A DNA stretch of 64,000 nt. It comes from Caulifigura coniformis. GTDB taxonomy: Bacteria; Planctomycetota; Planctomycetia; Planctomycetales; Planctomycetaceae. The notes below the pieces were generated by a model, which saw only the letters and a program-made list of their open reading frames with translations, was not told the origin of the DNA and searched no databases. This document shows positions 1 through 9,951 of the stretch, piece after piece (within the stretch, counting starts at the first letter, position 1; the number at the start of each line of letters is the position of its first letter). Made by a program: the position numbers and the translations under genes. The stretch covers positions 4,228,314 through 4,292,313 of the forward strand of contig NZ_CP036271.1 of NCBI RefSeq assembly GCF_007745175.1, in the 5' to 3' direction.

Positions 1-2
1 GA

Positions 3-353
3 AAGAAACTTGCCGGTGAACGTGTCAACCGCGGCTCGGACGGCCGGGCGAAGCTGTACGCCGACATCGCGCACCCGATCAATTCCGAGTGCCGCGACCA
101 GATCCAGGCCAGGGTGGTCGAGGCGTACGAGAACGAACTCGTACTGGCGCAGCAGCCGGGCTACATCTGCCACTACGACGATTACGGCGACGACTACGAT
201 TTCGGCGATGCGCACTACTACGACGAGCCTCATTCGGCTCCGGGGGGACGGATCGACCAGCCGGCCCGGCAGCCGGCACAGGCGCCGCACGCCGTTGATG
301 CCGAACGCGCCGCGAGGGCACGGACCGGGGGGCCCGGCGCGACGAAGCCCTGA
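3..353 (+). CDS. spoVG: SpoVG family protein, C-terminal part (5' end outside window)
   Basis: The frame is open from base 3 to a TGA at 351-353, giving about 116 residues with no start in view. The stretch [18 protein letters not shown] followed by VVEAYENEL is the conserved C-terminal signature of SpoVG, a small nucleic-acid-binding regulator usually of about 90-100 residues. After that signature the protein continues with an unusual Tyr/Asp-rich tail ([16 protein letters not shown]) and then a low-complexity Pro/Ala/Arg end, so it is longer than typical SpoVG. ATG codons at 89 and 114 are internal. The family call is firm; the role of the tail is unknown. Confidence 0.85.
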   Translation, partial: KKLAGERVNRGSDGRAKLYADIAHPINSECRDQIQARVVEAYENELVLAQQPGYICHYDDYGDDYDFGDAHYYDEPHSAPGGRIDQPARQPAQAPHAVDAERAARARTGGPGATKP

Positions 354-426
354 GGCGCCGGACCTCAATCAGAGTGCCGCCCGCCGCTGAGAATCGTCCC
401 AGGTTCCCGCCCCCCCGCAGCGATCC

Positions 427-723
427 GGCCAGCACCCCTGATGGCCCGATACGCGGAATCCGGCCCCGCGCGCAACCGCTCCCGGACTGGGAGAGGGCTC
501 GTTCTTTGGCAATTCAGGACTGACGAGTGATCCACCCGGCGAGACGAAGCGCAGAAGACCTCAAAAACTTGTCACACATGTCACAGGTGTCACAGGTCAG
601 CAATTCCCAATGGTTCAGACCATTTTCTGCTGTCACAGGTCTCCGTCACAGGTCGTCACACATCTCGCATCACGCCGCACAGGGCCTTCACCAGGGCTGG
701 CGGACAAGGCTTCGAGACCGCGA
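427..723 (+). repeat. ~300 bp dispersed repeat, copy 1 (inverted relative to copy 2)
   Basis: This intergenic stretch is nearly identical to the reverse complement of 18702-19000. It contains several tandem GTCACAGGT / TGTCACA words at about 569-660 and a CTCCC-ggact-GGGAG hairpin at about 478-492. ORFs crossing it show no coding character and are shared by both copies only because the DNA is shared. No transposase, terminal inverted repeat or target duplication is visible. Confidence 0.9.
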
Positions 724-745
724 CGAGTGCGAGTGGCCAGTCGAT

Positions 746-1378
746 CTAGACCAGTTCCATGTCGAGCAGGAGTTGGCGCGTCTCCGCCAGCGGCAGGCCG
801 ACGACGTTCGTCAGGCTTCCTTCAATGCGGTCGACGAACATGCTGGCCAGGCCCTGGATGGCGTAGCCCCCGGCCTTTCCGTCGGGCTCGCTCGTCGAGA
901 GATACCAGTCGAGCCAGTCGGCCCGCGACCGGTTGAAGCTCACGGTCGTCACCGCGATGCACTCGGCCGTCCGTCCATCCGCCCGCTCGATCGTGACAGC
1001 CGTCATCGCGACATGCGGCCTGTGGAAATAGAACTCGTCGAACCATCGCCGCACGGTGGGCCGCGATGGCGACTCGCGCGGCGGCTGCCCGAGCACTGCG
1101 AGGTCGCCCGTGCGTGATTCGGCCACGATCGTAGTGTCGGCCGCGAGGATGGAGGCATCTGGCAGATCGCTACTCTCGGATCGGACGGCCACGCGCTTCA
1201 TCCGGGCGATCTCCAGCAGTCGGTCCTGGACGGCGTTGATCGTCTGGCAGTCGTCGAAGCCCGGTTCGTCGGCGCTGGCCGGCGGGCGAATGACGATTCG
1301 CTCAGGGCGGACCAGCAGGCCCAGAAGTTCCGACCGGCGCGGCGATCGGGAGGCGAGGATCAGGGGAGCGTTGTTCAC
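746..1378 (-). CDS. maf: Maf-like nucleoside triphosphate pyrophosphatase
   Basis: A 210-residue protein of the Maf/YhdE family, cytoplasmic enzymes that hydrolyse non-canonical or modified nucleoside triphosphates to monophosphates and pyrophosphate. The N-terminal SRSPRRSELL (residues 10-19) is the phosphate-binding Maf signature, LAADTTIV (78-85) carries the catalytic Asp, and KAGGYAIQG plus GSLTNVVGLPL near the C terminus are standard. Full length for the family. It lies 33 bp downstream of metF on the same strand, suggesting co-transcription. Exact substrate (dTTP/UTP versus 7-methyl-GTP type) cannot be told. Confidence 0.93.
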   Translation of the reverse strand: MNNAPLILASRSPRRSELLGLLVRPERIVIRPPASADEPGFDDCQTINAVQDRLLEIARMKRVAVRSESSDLPDASILAADTTIVAESRTGDLAVLGQPPRESPSRPTVRRWFDEFYFHRPHVAMTAVTIERADGRTAECIAVTTVSFNRSRADWLDWYLSTSEPDGKAGGYAIQGLASMFVDRIEGSLTNVVGLPLAETRQLLLDMELV

Positions 1379-1411
1379 CGGAGCGTCGGCATGGCGGGGA
1401 GCCGATCGGAT

Positions 1412-2305
1412 TCAGGCAGGCTTCCGGGCCGCGCCTGGCTGGTCGAGGGCGTCCAGAATCTGCTCGCAGGCCGAGGAACGGTTCAGCGCATAGAAGTGAA
1501 TTCCCTGCGCCCCTTCCCGGCAGAGCTCCCGGCACTGCTCGATGGCGAACTCGACTCCGATCTTGAATTGGGCATCCAGATCGTCCTGCACCGCTTCCAG
1601 CCTCGCCGCGAGCGCCTCGGGGAATGCCGCGCCGCACATCTGAGTGATGCGTTTGATGCGCGCGAACTCGGTGATCGGCATGATGCCGGGAATGATTGGG
1701 ATCGTGATTCCGGCAGCCCGGCAACGATCGCGGAAACGGAGGAAGCTCGCGTTGTCGAAAAAGAGCTGCGTGAAGACGGCGTCGGCTCCCGCATCGACCT
1801 TGCGCTTGAGGTTCGACAGGTCGACATCGTGGTCGGGCGCCTCCGGATGCTTCTCGGGATACCCGGCGACGCCGATTCCGGACTGCGGCTTGGTCTTCCG
1901 GATCAGCCCGACAAGCTCATTGGCATAGCTCAGACCTCCATCGACCGGCTTGAACCCTTCCTGGCCGCGGGGCGGATCGCCCCGCAGCGCCATGAAGTTC
2001 TGAATGCCGGCCTCCGCGGCCACATCGAGCCAATCGGTCAGTTCCGGGATCGTCGAGCCGACGCAGGTGAAATGCGCGGTCGCCGGAACGTTGAAGCGGG
2101 TGCGGATTTCGCGGCAGAGTTCAACCGTCCGGTTGCGCGTGCTGCCGCCTGCCCCATAGGTGCACGACACGAACGACGGGCCGTAAGGCATCAGCCGCTC
2201 GAGATTCTCCCACAGGGCCGAGTCTGCGTCCGCAGATTTCGGGGGAAAGATCTCAATGGAGAGACAGAACGGCTTGTTCTCGAGGATTTGGCGAAGGACG
2301 GTCAT
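1412..2305 (-). CDS. metF: Methylenetetrahydrofolate reductase
   Basis: A 297-residue MetF, the FAD enzyme that reduces 5,10-methylene-THF to 5-methyl-THF for methionine synthesis. The family N-terminal signature SIEIFPPK is present with the catalytic Glu at residue 18, and LRGDPP places the FAD-contacting Asp at 110. [10 protein letters not shown] (51-60), [10 protein letters not shown] and TQLFFDN complete the TIM-barrel pattern. The length matches the bacterial single-domain form. It probably heads a two-gene operon with maf. Confidence 0.96.
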   Translation of the reverse strand: MTVLRQILENKPFCLSIEIFPPKSADADSALWENLERLMPYGPSFVSCTYGAGGSTRNRTVELCREIRTRFNVPATAHFTCVGSTIPELTDWLDVAAEAGIQNFMALRGDPPRGQEGFKPVDGGLSYANELVGLIRKTKPQSGIGVAGYPEKHPEAPDHDVDLSNLKRKVDAGADAVFTQLFFDNASFLRFRDRCRAAGITIPIIPGIMPITEFARIKRITQMCGAAFPEALAARLEAVQDDLDAQFKIGVEFAIEQCRELCREGAQGIHFYALNRSSACEQILDALDQPGAARKPA

Positions 2306-2449
2306 TGAACGCAGGAAAGACGAGGGAAATCACACTACCGAGGATTTCAGCAGGTCGCGGAGGGGATCGGAAGGAAGAAACGCTCTCGCGATCGCGAGAT
2401 CCGGTCGGTTTGCAACGGTCGATCCGGCAAGTCGGACCGTTTGGACGCT

Positions 2450-5400
2450 TTACATTCCATCCGGAGGCATCGTCGCCACCGGAGGGGCCGGCGGAGACGT
2501 CGCCTCATCGGCCGACGGAGCCCCCATTGGAGCTCCTGGCTCGACGGGCATGGGCGGCTTGTCCGGGGCGACCGCAGTCGCTCGTTCGCCGTTCTCCTGG
2601 TACATCGGCTGATCGTCTCCAACCTCGGGAGCCGGAGGCTGCGGGGAGACGGTCTCACCCGTCAGGATGCCGTAATAATACGCGGCCAGAGGCCTGATGC
2701 TGGCGCGGGGCGCGACATCGAAGATTCTTTTCACGGCCGAGCGGGCTTCAGAGAGCTGGCCATGCTCGATCTCCGAGACGGCCAGAAGCATCTGCACGCT
2801 GCCCCACCGCTCGGGGAATGTGAAGAGGACTTCGGCGGCGACGCGACCTCCAACAAACGCGAGGAGATCCTGCCGAGGGGGCAAAGCCGCCGCGAGGGGA
2901 ACGTTGTCGAGCGCGCCGCGGACCGACGACTCGCTGAGCTGCCGGGCCTCGTCGGTCCAGAGGTCGACCGCGCGGTTCACGTCGCCCCGAATCATGTTGG
3001 CGATGGCGGTCTGGGAGCGCCAGATCGACTTGATGTCGTTGACGCCGGGAGCGCTCCGCACGTCGGGCGGAAAGAGCGATTCGATCCCCTCCAGCCGCTC
3101 CCAGCATTCCTCGATCCGGCCGACCGCCATCAGCACCTGGGCGTGAAGCATGGAGGCCATCGGATCCTGAACGATCTGGGGTTCCAGTGGCTCGAGAATC
3201 GTCAGCGCGAACCTCGGACATCCGGCATCGAATGCGGCGCGGGCAACGGCGATCGGGTCTTCACCCCGCTGAATCTCACGATTTGCGTTCGCCTGAACTT
3301 CCTTGACGCTCGTTTCCAGCTGCTTGAGCAGAGTCTGGTTCTCCGTGCGCGCCTGGTTGAAGTTGGGATGATTGCGGCCCAGGGAGGTCCACGATCCGGT
3401 CTGGCGATAGACGGCCTGCAGATGTTCGAGTGCGACGTCGCGGTAGCCCACGGCCGCCAGTGCGTAGGCCAGTTGCTCGTGATCGGCCGGGAGCGCGGCG
3501 GACGTGAGAAGCGAGAAATATTCGGCAGCAAGTAGCTGGCGGACACGGAGCTCGTTTAAGTTGCCAAACTGGCCAAAACTCTGCTCGCCTCCGAGGATCG
3601 CCCGGTACACGTCGCGCAAGACGCGATGGACCTGAGGCGTGTTGGGATCCTGAACCAGCGAACGCTGCGTCATTCGGATCGCAAGGATCCTGAGCGCATG
3701 TGCGGTCTCTCCCGGTTTCGATGTCGCCGGAAGGCGGGACGCAAGCTCATTCGCGAGATAGGAGTAGTGCTGGGAAAGCTGTCCCTCGAGCGGAATGGCC
3801 GGCTCCGGCTGAATCAACCAGCGCTCGTAGGTGGTCAGTTCACGAGGCCATCCGGGGACTTCCGTAAAGGGGACATCTTCGCCGCGAAACGCGAGTTGAA
3901 TGAAATCGATTCCGACCTGCGGAGCAGCCGGGGGGGGTGTTCCGGCCTGTGCGTCGGCGCGATCCAGGCGCGCGGCCGCGGCATCGACCGCCGCGAGCTT
4001 CAGTTCCGGGTTCAGCATCAGCCGTTGGAGCAGGCTGTATTTTGCAAAGCCGTCGTCACCGGTGAGTCGGGCGTAAATGTGCTTGAGCTGATAGCGGTCG
4101 AGGACTTCTTTCCAGAGTTCCGGCTTTCCTGTTCCGGGGACATTCTCTTGGACGACCTGCAAGGCACGGAAGACATCGCGGTGCAGCTTGAGAAGGTTCT
4201 CGCCCCCCCGGGAAAAGAGCGCAAGACGGGAGTCGTTGAACGGACGCATGCCGCTCCAGATCATGAGGTCGCCATGATCGGGACGGCCGTTGAAGGCTTT
4301 CGGGTCGTCCGTATTCGCTGCCAGTGTGGCGTAGCTTTCGATCGCGGTCCGGATTCGCCAGTCGAATCCGAGGCCGAGGCGCCGGCCGGCAACACCCGGC
4401 AGCGCACCGTTGATCATCAGATATGCCAGGGTGAACAGCCCGAGCACGGTGATGGCCCGTCCCGCCCGCGAAAACGCGAGTTCCGACCAGGCGACCGAGT
4501 AGGTCTGTCGGAACGTGCGTGAGTACCAGGCTTGGCCGTTCAGGCTGGCCAGCACGGCGTTGACGATCGAAGCAGCCGGAAGCAAGAGGCCCGCCGAGAA
4601 TGCGAGCCCGTTTGCGACAACGAACAGCGCGACGTGCGTGAGCGGCACGCGGCTTGAGTTGAGCAGCAGCGTGACGAGAGTCAGGAACGCGAGGAGCACT
4701 CCGGCGCCGACAGGCCATTCGAGGGTCGACCAGAACGCCGGATCGTTGGCGGGAAACAGCATCCAGCGAAAATGTGGACCTATCGAACCATAGGCACGGG
4801 CTTCGGGAAGCTCCGACTGGAACAGGACGAGCGGCGATTCCAGAACATGCCAATGGAAGGGGTGGATCAGGGCGGCGACCGTCGCGACGCCCGCGGCTTT
4901 GAGCAGGAAGGTCCTGTCCCCTGACGCTGCGCCGAGACGCTCACCGGTTGTCAGGAACCTGCCGATTCCCGCTCCCCAGATTAGGGCGAGGCCGACCCAG
5001 GCCAGAGCATCGAGATTGCTCCAGAACAGGAACAGGGCCCCGAACAGCAGCAGCGAGGGAGCCTTTGTCGCATCATCGGCTCGGTGCAGAAGCCACATCA
5101 GAAGCGATGCGCCCAGCAAAGTGATACTGACGGGACCGGCCGTCAGAGTCGGAAAAACGGCGATCAGGGCAAGCGCCGCTGCGATGGAATTCCACCACGT
5201 CGGAATTCGGGCGAGGGTGATTCGGGAGAGAATCCAGAAAGTCAGCAGACCGAGCATGACGGCCCACAACGTGAGGCTTTTTCCAGCGAGGTAGAAATTC
5301 TGCCCGAGCATGCCGCCCGCGCGATAGACCGCGCCGAGGGCGTGGTCTGCGAGCCAGCCAAGATTAATCCACTGGCGCCCTTCCGCCGAGACGGAGAAGG

Positions 5401-5686
5401 GATCAGTTTTCGGCGGAAGGAAGCCATTCTCCACCATGAACGCGCCGGATGCGAGGCGGACCAGCAGCGAGGTGTCGGCAATCTGCGTCCAACTCAGCAG
5501 GACGGCCAACAGCAGGACGGAATGCCGCAGCATTGCGTCGCCACGGATCGCTTCGTCCTCGACAAGCTCTGGCGTGAGCGGTTCCCAATCCGGAAGTTCG
5601 TCATCAGGAGTCGTTTGCGCTTTCGGCCCGTCCGGCGCCGTCGCAACGGACTCCGGGCGGGGGGCGTCGTCGGAAGGGGAAGACAC
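2450..5686 (-). CDS. Large multi-pass membrane protein with TPR-like C-terminal region
   Basis: The protein is about 1078 residues from a GTG at 5684-5686. The frame stays open to an ATG at 5951-5953, but those extra 89 residues are Pro/Arg/Gly-rich and look non-coding, so I prefer the GTG; there is no clear ribosome site at either. After a charged, cytoplasmic-looking N terminus there are about 9-11 hydrophobic segments (e.g. HSVLLLAVLLSW, LTLWAVMLGLLTFWIL, GLALIWGAGIGRFL). A long soluble C-terminal half follows with helical pairs suggestive of TPR units and a Pro-rich tail. The architecture recalls planctomycete membrane proteins with TPR tails; no catalytic motif was recognised and function is unknown. 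Confidence 0.75.
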   Translation of the reverse strand: MSSPSDDAPRPESVATAPDGPKAQTTPDDELPDWEPLTPELVEDEAIRGDAMLRHSVLLLAVLLSWTQIADTSLLVRLASGAFMVENGFLPPKTDPFSVSAEGRQWINLGWLADHALGAVYRAGGMLGQNFYLAGKSLTLWAVMLGLLTFWILSRITLARIPTWWNSIAAALALIAVFPTLTAGPVSITLLGASLLMWLLHRADDATKAPSLLLFGALFLFWSNLDALAWVGLALIWGAGIGRFLTTGERLGAASGDRTFLLKAAGVATVAALIHPFHWHVLESPLVLFQSELPEARAYGSIGPHFRWMLFPANDPAFWSTLEWPVGAGVLLAFLTLVTLLLNSSRVPLTHVALFVVANGLAFSAGLLLPAASIVNAVLASLNGQAWYSRTFRQTYSVAWSELAFSRAGRAITVLGLFTLAYLMINGALPGVAGRRLGLGFDWRIRTAIESYATLAANTDDPKAFNGRPDHGDLMIWSGMRPFNDSRLALFSRGGENLLKLHRDVFRALQVVQENVPGTGKPELWKEVLDRYQLKHIYARLTGDDGFAKYSLLQRLMLNPELKLAAVDAAAARLDRADAQAGTPPPAAPQVGIDFIQLAFRGEDVPFTEVPGWPRELTTYERWLIQPEPAIPLEGQLSQHYSYLANELASRLPATSKPGETAHALRILAIRMTQRSLVQDPNTPQVHRVLRDVYRAILGGEQSFGQFGNLNELRVRQLLAAEYFSLLTSAALPADHEQLAYALAAVGYRDVALEHLQAVYRQTGSWTSLGRNHPNFNQARTENQTLLKQLETSVKEVQANANREIQRGEDPIAVARAAFDAGCPRFALTILEPLEPQIVQDPMASMLHAQVLMAVGRIEECWERLEGIESLFPPDVRSAPGVNDIKSIWRSQTAIANMIRGDVNRAVDLWTDEARQLSESSVRGALDNVPLAAALPPRQDLLAFVGGRVAAEVLFTFPERWGSVQMLLAVSEIEHGQLSEARSAVKRIFDVAPRASIRPLAAYYYGILTGETVSPQPPAPEVGDDQPMYQENGERATAVAPDKPPMPVEPGAPMGAPSADEATSPPAPPVATMPPDGM

Positions 5687-5988
5687 GAGCGATTCCGAAG
5701 GAAAATGCGGAGAGAGATGGACGCCGGTGCATGCTACGGACGTGGATTCGCCGGAGTCCAGCGTTGACCTCCGAAGGACGACGACTCGCCCGCCGGAGCA
5801 GCGCCTCAAGCCGCCGTGACCCGCTCCAATGGAACCGCAGCCAGGCGAATTCGCCGCCGGAGGGGGCGCCCGCGAGGGCGGAACCGGCAGGGCTCGTGGA
5901 AATCGGGCGGTCATTCGCGTAGAAACCGATAGGAATGCAGGCCCCGGCCTCATCAGCCTCAGCGTCTTAGAAACAGCACGGCGGATTC

Positions 5989-8964
5989 ATGCTCTGGGAA
6001 GTGGAGATTCAGCCCCGCGACGGGGAAACTGATCGTGAAGGTCAGCGGGTCCTGGCGGATGCCAGGGCCTTGGGCATCGATTCGCTGACGAATGTGCGCT
6101 CAGCCCGGTCCTTCCTGATCGAGGGAGACCTCGCGGAGGCGCAGGTCGCCAGACTGCAGCCGCTGCTTGTGGACGGAGTCGTGGAGTCGGCATTTGTCCG
6201 GAAGCTTCCCGCGGCCGCGGACGCCCGCGCGAACGGCTCGACGTTGCTGAACGTCCTGTTCAAACCAGGTGTGACGGACAACGTCGGTCACACGGCCCAG
6301 GAAGCGATCGCCGGACTGGGCGTGGCCGTCTCGTCCGTCGCGACCTGCCGGAAGTACTACATCACCGGCTCCCTCGCCGCCGAGCACCTCGCGCGGCTCA
6401 GCTCCAAGATCCTGGCAAACGACGCGATCGAGCATGTGGTCGCAGGCCCCCTGCCCCTTGCCAGCCTGGCCATCGGCAGCGACTACCAGTTCAAACTGGT
6501 GACCGTCGGCATTCGCGGGATGTCCGACGCCGACCTGACGCGGCTCAGCAAAGAAGGTCAGCTGTACCTGAGCCTGACCGAGATGCAGACGATCCAGGCA
6601 TACTTCAAGAAGCTGGATCGCGATCCGACCGACATCGAGCTCGAAACCGTCGCCCAGACGTGGAGCGAACACTGCTCCCACAAGACGCTCCGCGGCCGGA
6701 TCCGCTATCGCGACGAGAACGGCGAACGGCAGTTCGAGAACCTGCTCAAGGAAACGGTTTTCGCCGCGACACAGACCCTGCGGGACAAGGCCGGCAAGGA
6801 CGACTGGTGCGTCAGCGTGTTCCGCGACAACGCGGGTGTCGTCAAATTCACGGACGAATTCGACATCTGCATGAAGGTCGAAACGCACAACCACCCGTCG
6901 GCGATTGAGCCTTACGGCGGCGCCAACACCGGACTCGGCGGCGTCATCCGCGACCCGATGGGAACGGGAATGGGCGCCAAGCCGATCTGCAGCACCGATG
7001 TGTTCTGCTTCGCACCGCCCAACTTCCCGTTCGAGAACCTCCCTGCCGGAACGCTGCACCCCCGCACCGTCATGCGGGGCGTCGTTTCCGGGGTCCGCGA
7101 CTACGGAAACCGGATGGGCATCCCCACGGTGAACGGCGCCGTCTTCTTCGACGACCGTTACCTCGGTAACCCACTGGTCTATTGCGGCAACGTCGCCCTG
7201 CTTCCGGTCGGAATGGCCGAAAAGACGGTCCACCCGGGCGATTACGTGGTCACGGTCGGCGGCCGTACCGGCCGTGACGGCATTCACGGAGCAACATTCT
7301 CGAGCGCCGAACTGACGCATGAGAGCGAGTCGATCTCCGGCGGCGCGGTCCAGATCGGGAACGCGGTCGTCGAGAAGATGGTGCTGGAGGTCGTCCTGAA
7401 AGCCCGCGACAAGGGGCTGTTCAACGCCATCACCGATTGCGGCGCGGGGGGATTTTCCAGCGCCGTCGGGGAGATGGGAGAAGAGACGGGCGCCGACGTG
7501 TGGCTGGAAAAAGCCCCGCTGAAATATGCCGGCCTTTCCTACACCGAGATCTGGATCTCCGAAGCGCAGGAACGAATGGTCCTGGCCGTGTCGCCGAAGC
7601 AGTGGGACGAATTCCATGCCCTCTGCGCGTCGGAAGGAGTCGAGGCCTCGGTCATTGGGCAGTTCCGGAACGACGGGCAGTTGATCCTGAACTACAACGG
7701 CCAGGAAGTCGGCCGGATCTCGATGGAGTTCCTGCACGAAGGGCGCCCGCCGGTCGTTCGCGAGGCGGTTTTCAAGCCGCAGTCGACCGCCCCGGGATCG
7801 ATCATTCCCCGCAAGGCAAAGCCGTTCTCCACGAAGGGCTCCCTTGGGCAGCAGGCCCTGTTTGAGATTCTTGGCTCGCTGAATGTCTGCTCCAAGGAGT
7901 GGATCATCCGGCAGTACGATCACGAGGTGCAGGGAGGCAGCGTGGTGAAGCCGCTCATCGGCGTACACCACGACGGCCCGTCCGATGCGGCCGTTGTGCG
8001 TCCCACCCAGCACTCGCCGCGCGGCGTCGTCGTCTCCAACGGCATGAATCCCCGCTATGGCGACTATGACCCGTACTGGATGGCCTGCTCGGCGATCGAC
8101 GAGGCGCTGCGGAACTGTGTTGCGACCGGGGCCGACCCGAAGAGGACGGCCATCCTCGACAACTTCTGCTGGGGCAACACCGAGAAGCCTGAAACGCTCG
8201 GCTCGCTGGTGCGGGCGGCGATCGGCTGCCACGACGCGGCCCTCGCATACCAGACGCCGTTCGTCAGCGGAAAGGACTCGCTCAACAACGAGTTCACCTA
8301 CACGACGAACGAAGGCCCGCGCACAATTGCGATCCCCTCCTCGCTGCTCATCAGCGCCATGGGGCAGATCGAAGACGTGGCGCACGCCGTCACGATGGAT
8401 CTCAAGTCGCCCGGCAACGAGCTGTTTCTCATCGGCGCCACCGCCGCCGAGTTTGGCGGCAGCCACCTGTCGCTCGTCCTCGAGCAGACCGGTTCCGCGA
8501 AGCCGCAGGAGATTCCGGCCGACGGATGGAACGCCGTTCCGAAGGTCGACCTCAAAACGGCTCCGGAAGTCCTGACTGCGCTGCATGGCGCGATGAAAAG
8601 ATGCCTGGTCCGCGCCTGTCACGATCTCAGTGAAGGCGGCCTCGCGGTCGCGCTGGCGGAGATGGCGTTCGCGGGGGGACGCGGCATCCAGGCGGATGTC
8701 GCCGAGGCCGCCAGCGTGGCAAAGCTTCCGCCGATCGCCCTGCTCTACTCCGAGAGCAATACCCGCTTCGTGGCCGAAGTGGCCGTGGGCGATCGGGACC
8801 AATTCCTGACCGCGTTCTCGTCCGCTGGACTGATGCCTCCGGTGAAGATCGGAACGGTCTCGGATTCCGGCCGTGTCGTCATCACCAGTGGCGGGGCGAC
8901 CGTCATCGACGCCGGCATCGAGGACCTGCGTGCCGCGTGGAAGAAGCCGCTGGCCTGGGATTAA
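5989..8964 (+). CDS. purL: Phosphoribosylformylglycinamidine synthase with fused PurS-like N terminus
   Basis: A 991-residue FGAM synthase, fourth step of purine synthesis: FGAR + ATP + ammonia to FGAM. Residues ~1-70 and ~85-155 each look PurS-like; the second contains [17 protein letters not shown] and KYYITG. The catalytic PurL region follows with [35 protein letters not shown] (~297-315), [16 protein letters not shown] and [16 protein letters not shown]. There is no C-terminal glutamine amidotransferase, so it needs separate PurQ. It is longer than small PurL (~740) and shorter than the proteobacterial PurL (~1300). It reads divergently from the membrane protein gene. Confidence 0.95.
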   Translation: MLWEVEIQPRDGETDREGQRVLADARALGIDSLTNVRSARSFLIEGDLAEAQVARLQPLLVDGVVESAFVRKLPAAADARANGSTLLNVLFKPGVTDNVGHTAQEAIAGLGVAVSSVATCRKYYITGSLAAEHLARLSSKILANDAIEHVVAGPLPLASLAIGSDYQFKLVTVGIRGMSDADLTRLSKEGQLYLSLTEMQTIQAYFKKLDRDPTDIELETVAQTWSEHCSHKTLRGRIRYRDENGERQFENLLKETVFAATQTLRDKAGKDDWCVSVFRDNAGVVKFTDEFDICMKVETHNHPSAIEPYGGANTGLGGVIRDPMGTGMGAKPICSTDVFCFAPPNFPFENLPAGTLHPRTVMRGVVSGVRDYGNRMGIPTVNGAVFFDDRYLGNPLVYCGNVALLPVGMAEKTVHPGDYVVTVGGRTGRDGIHGATFSSAELTHESESISGGAVQIGNAVVEKMVLEVVLKARDKGLFNAITDCGAGGFSSAVGEMGEETGADVWLEKAPLKYAGLSYTEIWISEAQERMVLAVSPKQWDEFHALCASEGVEASVIGQFRNDGQLILNYNGQEVGRISMEFLHEGRPPVVREAVFKPQSTAPGSIIPRKAKPFSTKGSLGQQALFEILGSLNVCSKEWIIRQYDHEVQGGSVVKPLIGVHHDGPSDAAVVRPTQHSPRGVVVSNGMNPRYGDYDPYWMACSAIDEALRNCVATGADPKRTAILDNFCWGNTEKPETLGSLVRAAIGCHDAALAYQTPFVSGKDSLNNEFTYTTNEGPRTIAIPSSLLISAMGQIEDVAHAVTMDLKSPGNELFLIGATAAEFGGSHLSLVLEQTGSAKPQEIPADGWNAVPKVDLKTAPEVLTALHGAMKRCLVRACHDLSEGGLAVALAEMAFAGGRGIQADVAEAASVAKLPPIALLYSESNTRFVAEVAVGDRDQFLTAFSSAGLMPPVKIGTVSDSGRVVITSGGATVIDAGIEDLRAAWKKPLAWD

Positions 8965-9061
8965 TTCACCCCTGTAGTCGGGCGACGTAGTGGCCGAACT
9001 GGATCACTGCGTCGCCGATGTCATTGCACTCCTGAGATCCTGATCACGGAAAGCGCTTTCG

Positions 9062-9895
9062 ATGAACGTTCGACGGTTTCTCGGATCCCTCGTTGTCCTG
9101 GGCAGTGCCCTCGTCGCCCTCGTCGGCGCGCACCCTGCGTCCGGGGGGGAGAAGACCCCGATCATCCTGGCGCATCGCGGCGGGGCCTACGAATACGAAG
9201 AAAACACGATGGAAGGCTTCCGTGCGTGTTACGAGCGGGGAATCCGTGGCTTCGAAACCGATGTGCGGATGACGAAGGACGGCGTCCTCGTGATCCTGCA
9301 CGACGATACTCTCGACCGCACCCACAACGGAACTGGTTCCGTAGAACACAAGACTGCGGCCGAGCTACGGGACGTGACGACGAAGAAGAAGGGACAGAAG
9401 ATGCTGTTCCTCGACGAATTGCTCGACTACTTCGCCGACAAGCCGGATGTCTACATCGAGTGGGAGATGAAGGTCAGCAACAAGGACCTCTACCCCAACG
9501 ACCGGATTTCCGAGTACTGCCAGAAGCTGTATACGGCTGCGGAAAAGAAGAAGGCGAAGGGCTCCGTCTATGTCTATTCCTCGTTCGATGAGCGCCCCCT
9601 CAAGGCGATCGACGCGATCGCTCCCGCTGCTCCGATGTCGCTGATCGCCGGCAAGCCCTGCTCGGCCGAGTTCATCCAGAAGGCCAAGGCCGTCGGCGCC
9701 GACCGCATCGCTTGTCAGATCAACGGATCGTCGCGGGCGTCGATCAAGGAGGCCCAGAAGGCCGGCCTCATGGTCAACGGCTGGCCGGGTCGCGGCGCGC
9801 AGGACTACCAACTCGCCATCGGCCTGGGACTCGATGTGCACTGCACCGATGTGCCGGTGGCGGTGATCGCCGTGAAAGAACAGATCGATAAGTAG
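9062..9895 (+). CDS. Exported glycerophosphodiester phosphodiesterase
   Basis: A 277-residue GDPD-family enzyme that hydrolyses glycerophosphodiesters to glycerol-3-phosphate and an alcohol. Residues 1-29 form a signal peptide (RRFLGSLVVLGSALVALVGA), so it acts outside the cytoplasmic membrane. Conserved active-site motifs are AHRGG (37-41), EENTMEGF, FETDVRMTKDG (64-74; metal-binding Glu and Asp) and LHDDTLDRT (79-87). The C-terminal NGWPGRG and CTDVP are also typical. Length is normal for UgpQ/GlpQ-type enzymes. It stands alone about 100 bp after purL. Confidence 0.92.
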   Translation: MNVRRFLGSLVVLGSALVALVGAHPASGGEKTPIILAHRGGAYEYEENTMEGFRACYERGIRGFETDVRMTKDGVLVILHDDTLDRTHNGTGSVEHKTAAELRDVTTKKKGQKMLFLDELLDYFADKPDVYIEWEMKVSNKDLYPNDRISEYCQKLYTAAEKKKAKGSVYVYSSFDERPLKAIDAIAPAAPMSLIAGKPCSAEFIQKAKAVGADRIACQINGSSRASIKEAQKAGLMVNGWPGRGAQDYQLAIGLGLDVHCTDVPVAVIAVKEQIDK

Positions 9896-9951
9896 TCGGA
9901 GGCGCGACAGCGAGTATCGGCCGCCTCGAGTTCATTCGGGAGCAGACACGG

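Noticed and set aside
427-723. Insertion sequence
   Set aside because: No transposase, no terminal inverted repeats and no target duplication at either copy.
527-1117. Frame running from the repeat into the maf antisense strand
   Set aside because: Its first 50 codons lie in the dispersed repeat and the rest mirrors maf.
1391-2308. Long open frame antisense to metF
   Set aside because: Mirror frame of a clear MetF gene; no recognisable domain.
2441-5767. Several plus-strand frames antisense to the large membrane protein
   Set aside because: Arg/Gly/Pro-rich mirror frames with no motifs; the minus-strand frame has membrane segments and helical repeats.
5687-5953. N-terminal extension of the large membrane protein to the ATG at 5953
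   Set aside because: The extra residues are Pro/Arg/Gly-rich without domain character, and the GTG at 5686 starts closer to the plausible protein; the choice remains uncertain.
6100-8802. 900-codon open frame antisense to purL
   Set aside because: Shadow of the purL reading frame caused by GC-rich codon use; its translation is His/Arg/Gly/Val-rich and shows no family motif.
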